The position numbers were made by a program, and so were the translations under genes. A stretch of 9,832 nt of DNA from Nitrospinota bacterium (lineage in GTDB: Bacteria; Nitrospinota; Nitrospinia; Nitrospinales; VA-1): contig PCCT01000048.1 of assembly GCA_002731985.1 (NCBI GenBank), forward strand, positions 1 to 9,832, read 5' to 3'. Below, piece by piece: positions 7,482-9,832 of this stretch. The number at the start of each line of letters is the position of its first letter. The stretch's first letter is position 1. The notes beneath the pieces were generated by a model. It did not search any database, was not told the DNA's origin, and worked only from the letters and a program-made list of their open reading frames with translations.

Positions 7482-7510
7482 ATTATTTAAAGTTTAATAC
7501 GACAAATCAA
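7482..7510 (-). promoter_or_regulatory. Candidate surE promoter
   Basis: On the - strand TTGATT (7510-7505), a 17-nt spacer and AATAAT (7487-7482) match a sigma70-type promoter at eight of twelve positions. It overlaps the last codons of prx, in AT-rich DNA where chance matches are common. If real, the transcript would start near 7475 and would have to pass the terminator at 7439-7407 before reaching surE. Confidence 0.3.
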
Positions 7511-8094
7511 TTGTGCTTGCTAAAGTATTCCTTCGATCCTTTGGGGTCGGCCTTCATCCCATCTGATCCTTCTTTCCAGTTGGCGGGGCATACTTCGCCA
7601 TTTTTTTCATGATATTGCAATGCATCGACCATACGCAAAGCTTCGTCAATATTCCTACCCAGAGGCAGGTTGTTGACGAGCTGGTGCTGGACCACGCCAT
7701 CTTTATCGATCAGGAACAATCCGCGAAACGCGATTCCTATATCAGCCAACACATCATAATCTTTACATATCTGCTTATTTAAATCGGCAACCAGCGGATA
7801 TTTTATCTCGCCCAGTCCACCTGCTTTACGGTCGGTATTTCTCCAGGCCAGATGGGAAAAATGACTGTCAATCGAAACGCCGAGCACTTGGGTATTTCGT
7901 TTTTCGAACTCCCCCTGCTGTTCGCTGAACGCGATGATCTCTGTTGGGCAGACAAATGTAAAATCAAGCGGGTAGAAAAACAAAACCACATATTTCCCTT
8001 TATAGTCAGAAAGCTTGATTTGCTTGAATGAACCGTCGGGCATTACCGCCTGAGCTTCAAATTCGGGCGCAGGTTTTGAAACTAATGTTGCCAT
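7507..8094 (-). CDS. Typical 2-Cys peroxiredoxin (Prx1/AhpC type)
   Basis: This enzyme reduces H2O2, organic peroxides and peroxynitrite with a thiol donor. The 195-residue product has the peroxidatic C49 in [13 protein letters not shown], the conserved R124 and the resolving C169 in GEVCPANW. It also has GGLG (residues 92-95) and a C-terminal YF (190-191), the pair that marks hyperoxidation-sensitive Prx enzymes and is best known from eukaryotes. There is no signal peptide, so it should be cytoplasmic. No ahpF is adjacent, so thioredoxin is the likely reductant (inference). An AGGAG SD (8105-8101) lies 6 nt before the ATG. A terminator follows 68 bp after the stop. It is divergent from the CDF gene. 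Confidence 0.95.
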   Translation of the reverse strand: MATLVSKPAPEFEAQAVMPDGSFKQIKLSDYKGKYVVLFFYPLDFTFVCPTEIIAFSEQQGEFEKRNTQVLGVSIDSHFSHLAWRNTDRKAGGLGEIKYPLVADLNKQICKDYDVLADIGIAFRGLFLIDKDGVVQHQLVNNLPLGRNIDEALRMVDALQYHEKNGEVCPANWKEGSDGMKADPKGSKEYFSKHN

Positions 8095-8100
8095 TTTATT

Positions 8101-8105
8101 CTCCT
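8101..8105 (-). promoter_or_regulatory. Ribosome binding site of prx
   Basis: AGGAG on the - strand, followed by 6 nt and then the ATG at 8094. This is a strong SD and contrasts with surE, which has none. Confidence 0.8.
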
Positions 8106-8138
8106 AAGTTTTACGAAAAAGTTACTGCTGAAGTGATC

Positions 8139-8168
8139 AATGTAGCACAAATATCCAATCCGGTTCAA
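8139..8168 (-). promoter_or_regulatory. Candidate prx promoter
   Basis: On the - strand TTGAAC (8168-8163), an 18-nt spacer and TACATT (8144-8139) resemble a sigma70-type promoter. The predicted start near 8132 would leave a short leader ending in the AGGAG site. I saw no clear OxyR, PerR or Fur operator. Confidence 0.4.
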
Positions 8169-8267
8169 ATACGATATTCAAAGATTCTACTTTATTATGA
8201 ACTTGGCCCTCCACTCCATTTAGCTTTAAAAACAGGCTGGAGGGAACCAGTACGATGGTAATTCCCA

Positions 8268-8283
8268 GAGGAAGACCTTCCTC
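8268..8283. promoter_or_regulatory. Dyad upstream of the CDF promoter, possible operator
   Basis: GAGGAAG and CTTCCTC are perfect inverted 7-mers separated by 2 bp, ending 16 bp before the -35 hexamer at 8300. The size and position suit a dimeric transcription factor site, but I do not recognise the motif. Confidence 0.3.
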
Positions 8284-8299
8284 GCTTCGCCAGCTTACC

Positions 8300-8329
8300 T
8301 TGACAGACAGGAAGGCCCTTATTTACAAT
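8300..8329 (+). promoter_or_regulatory. Strong sigma70-type promoter of the CDF gene
   Basis: TTGACA (8300-8305) is an exact -35 consensus. An 18-nt spacer leads to TACAAT (8324-8329), which matches the -10 at five of six bases. The start would be near 8336, giving a leader of about 72 nt before the ATG at 8409. A dyad (8314-8339) spans the -10. Confidence 0.6.
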
Positions 8330-8339
8330 GAAATGGGCC
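8314..8339. promoter_or_regulatory. Dyad overlapping the CDF -10 box
   Basis: GGCCC (8314-8318) and GGGCC (8335-8339) are inverted, and ATTT (8321-8324) with AAAT (8331-8334) extends the pairing inward past a 2-nt bulge. The dyad brackets the -10 hexamer, a position where a repressor would block polymerase. An operator for a metal sensor would fit the gene, but no family can be named from this. Confidence 0.3.
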
Positions 8340-8408
8340 AGAGGTTCAAATGGCCTCTGTTTAGAGGAGCCCACGTTTTTATCGGGCACCTATTAAAGAT
8401 GATTTTAA

Positions 8409-9326
8409 ATGGATAAAGGTTCTAAAAAGTCGATGGACTCCCATATCGTTCAAAAGAGATTGAAACTGGCAGTCTTGCTCACCTTTAGCATTCTTTGTGT
8501 TGAAGTGGTGGGGGGAATTCTGGCCAACAGCCTGGCTCTATTGAGCGATGCGGCTCACATGCTTGCTGATGTATTGTCACTGTGCCTGAGCTGGTTTGCC
8601 CTTAAAATAGCGCGACTGCCTTCCAATGGTGAAAAAACTTATGGCTATCACAGAATAGAGATCCTTGCCTCGGTAGTCAATGGACTCATGCTCATCTTAA
8701 TGGCCTGCGGTATTTTATACGAAGCCCTGCAACGGTATCAAAGCCCCCCTTCCGTCAATAGTGAAATGGTAATGGTCGTAGCCGCCATCGGACTGGCGGC
8801 TAACCTGATCGTAATTTACTATCTTAAAGACCCGTTCCAGCACACGCATGACCTGAACCTTAAAAGCGCCTTCTTCCACGTTCTGGGCGACCTTATCGCT
8901 TCTGTGGGTGTCCTGGTCGGGGGTGGAATCATCTGGCTCACGGGGTGGAATATCGTGGACCCACTTCTGGCCACCGGCATCTCTTTACTGTTGTTTTGGG
9001 GGGCATGGAATGTGCTTTCAGAAGCACTTCATATTTTACTGGAAGGAGTGCCAAAGGGAGTGTCCTTATCAGAAGTCAAAAGAGAACTTCAGGCTATTCC
9101 GGCAATCCAGGATATTCACGAGCTTCACATCTGGTGCATCTGCTCCAATATATATGCGTTGAGCACTCATGCGCTGATTCATGATAGTATGGCAAATCAG
9201 TTTGAAAAAACTTTAAAAGAAATCAAAAGCCTGCTGGCTGACAAGTTCAATATTAAGCATTCAACCATTCAGTTTGAAACCCATCCATGCGAAGAGGGTG
9301 AATCTCTCTGCGATATCAGTCACTGA
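8409..9326 (+). CDS. Cation diffusion facilitator (CDF) metal exporter, CzcD/ZitB-like
   Basis: CDF proteins export Zn2+ and related divalent cations in exchange for protons across the inner membrane. The 305-residue product has six predicted membrane segments (about 20-40, 43-68, 84-107, 119-139, 155-178 and 182-205) and a cytoplasmic C-terminal domain. The metal site shows HxxxD in segment 2 (H50, D54, in SDAAHMLAD) and in segment 5 (H157, D161, in FFHVLGD). This HD-HD pattern is typical of Zn2+ transporters such as ZitB and CzcD. The His-rich loop between segments 4 and 5 is reduced to HTH. The C-terminus ends with extra Cys and His residues. The start is not certain: ATG 8409 and ATG 8433 are both possible and neither has a strong SD. 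A good promoter lies upstream. Metal specificity is inferred. Confidence 0.93.
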   Translation: MDKGSKKSMDSHIVQKRLKLAVLLTFSILCVEVVGGILANSLALLSDAAHMLADVLSLCLSWFALKIARLPSNGEKTYGYHRIEILASVVNGLMLILMACGILYEALQRYQSPPSVNSEMVMVVAAIGLAANLIVIYYLKDPFQHTHDLNLKSAFFHVLGDLIASVGVLVGGGIIWLTGWNIVDPLLATGISLLLFWGAWNVLSEALHILLEGVPKGVSLSEVKRELQAIPAIQDIHELHIWCICSNIYALSTHALIHDSMANQFEKTLKEIKSLLADKFNIKHSTIQFETHPCEEGESLCDISH

Positions 9327-9401
9327 TCGGATAATGCCGAACTGAATCCAATAGGCAAACACGGCGGCTCTGAAAAAGTGGGTGCGTCCCTTATAAAGTC
9401 A

Positions 9402-9832
9402 ATGGAAATTTTGTTTCTAGGATCTGGAACATCCACAGGTGTTCCCTCTCTATGTTGTGACTGCGATGTATGCACGTCAGCCGATCCTAAGAATAAACGC
9501 CTGCGTTCCTCCATTCTTATTCGTAATAATGGGAACCATCTCCTCATTGATACATCAACAGATCTCAGGCAACAGTGTCTGGCCAATAACATCACCCAGA
9601 TCAATCAGGTTCTATACACTCATCACCATGCCGACCATGTGCATGGGATAGATGAATTAAGGGGCTTCAATTTCTTTAATGATGTTGTCATCCCATGCTA
9701 CGGAAACAGGGGCACTCTTCATCAAATTCGCACTAAGTTTGATTACATCTTCAATGGAACCACACAGATGGGCGGCGGATTGCCCAAGCTTACGCTATGC
9801 ACCGTTAACGGTGAAACGTTTTCTCTGGGTGG
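9402..9832 (+). CDS. PhnP-like metallo-beta-lactamase-fold hydrolase, 3'-partial
   Basis: The first 143 codons are visible and the frame is open to the window end. The N-terminus MEILFLGSGTSTGVP matches the PhnP-like branch of the metallo-beta-lactamase superfamily. A CxCxxC cluster (C19, C21, C24) corresponds to the structural zinc site known in E. coli PhnP. The catalytic HxHxDH is H74, H76, D78, H79 in YTHHHADHVHG, followed by the DELRGFN stretch typical of this branch. PhnP itself is a cyclic phosphodiesterase of phosphonate breakdown, but no phn genes are nearby and many relatives have no assigned substrate. The ATG at 9402 is chosen because family members start just before the FLGxGTS motif; its SD is weak. 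The gene follows the CDF gene after 75 bp and may share its transcript. Confidence 0.9.
   Translation, partial: MEILFLGSGTSTGVPSLCCDCDVCTSADPKNKRLRSSILIRNNGNHLLIDTSTDLRQQCLANNITQINQVLYTHHHADHVHGIDELRGFNFFNDVVIPCYGNRGTLHQIRTKFDYIFNGTTQMGGGLPKLTLCTVNGETFSLG

Larger units (their letters stand above)
8095..8408. other. Divergent intergenic region between prx and the CDF gene
   Basis: This 314-bp stretch separates two divergent genes and carries no convincing coding sequence; the short open frames have no family features. It holds a candidate promoter for each side, a 7-bp inverted repeat with long spacing (8207-8213 and 8238-8244), and two compact dyads near the CDF promoter (8268-8283 and 8314-8339). 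A further 6-bp dyad (8339-8344 and 8354-8359) lies in the expected CDF leader. Confidence 0.7.

Noticed and set aside
8028..8389. Small open frames on both strands in the prx-CDF intergenic region
   Set aside because: They have no SD at a useful distance and no recognisable composition, and they overlap promoter elements or the prx N-terminus.
8336..8408. Metal riboswitch (NiCo/czcD or Mn type) in the CDF leader
   Set aside because: The leader is only about 72 nt, and I do not see the repeated conserved internal-loop motifs those classes need.
9317..9344. Small dyad just after the CDF stop
   Set aside because: Stems are only 4-5 bp with no T tract, within chance expectation.
9324..9404. CDF-hydrolase fusion by read-through of the CDF TGA stop
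   Set aside because: The two genes share a frame and the 75 bp between them are open. However, both proteins have complete natural ends there, and no recoding signal is visible.

Overview
The window is bacterial chromosome, with moderate GC by eye, tight operonic packing, Shine-Dalgarno (SD) sites and intrinsic terminators. It carries mostly conserved housekeeping genes. The gene order infB, DUF503 (ylxP), rbfA, truB, rpsO, pnp is the classic translation and RNA-maturation cluster that usually follows nusA. The inserted DUF503 gene and the protein sequences would suit a Gram-negative lineage such as Deltaproteobacteria-like groups or Nitrospinota. That placement is inference only; nothing here fixes the taxon.

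Positions 1-6522 (+ strand) hold the cluster. infB (initiation factor IF-2) is cut at its 5' end by the window edge: the ATG at 38 is internal, because the frame is open to base 2 and encodes the end of the IF2_N domain. A 139-bp gap with an imperfect stem-loop leads to ylxP. rbfA and truB overlap by 20 bp. A long stem-loop (4011-4084) stands just upstream of rpsO, where ribosomal-protein or RNase III control could act. pnp follows rpsO after only 21 bp and ends at a textbook terminator (6544-6579). These genes work together: translation initiation (IF-2), 30S maturation (RbfA, S15), tRNA modification (TruB) and RNA turnover (PNPase).

Positions 6587-6651 hold a near-perfect inverted repeat. 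Each arm starts with GTAG and is followed by its own small palindrome, which is the layout of a REPIN (paired REP sequences). It lies between the convergent pnp and surE genes.

Positions 6651-8094 (- strand) hold prx, a typical 2-Cys peroxiredoxin, followed downstream by surE, a 5'-nucleotidase. A strong intrinsic terminator separates them, and its U8 tract directly abuts the surE start codon. This arrangement leaves no room for an SD site and is one of the two most unusual details in the window.

Positions 8095-8408 form a divergent promoter region between prx and a cation diffusion facilitator (CDF) metal exporter. It contains a near-consensus sigma70-type promoter and two dyads. From 8409 the + strand encodes the CDF transporter and then the first 143 codons of a PhnP-like metallo-beta-lactamase-fold hydrolase, which runs off the right edge.

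I found no tRNA, rRNA, CRISPR array, insertion sequence, phage gene or recognisable defence system. The best candidates for something new are non-coding: the terminator-AUG junction at surE, the REPIN-like element, and the leader hairpins before rpsO and ylxP.
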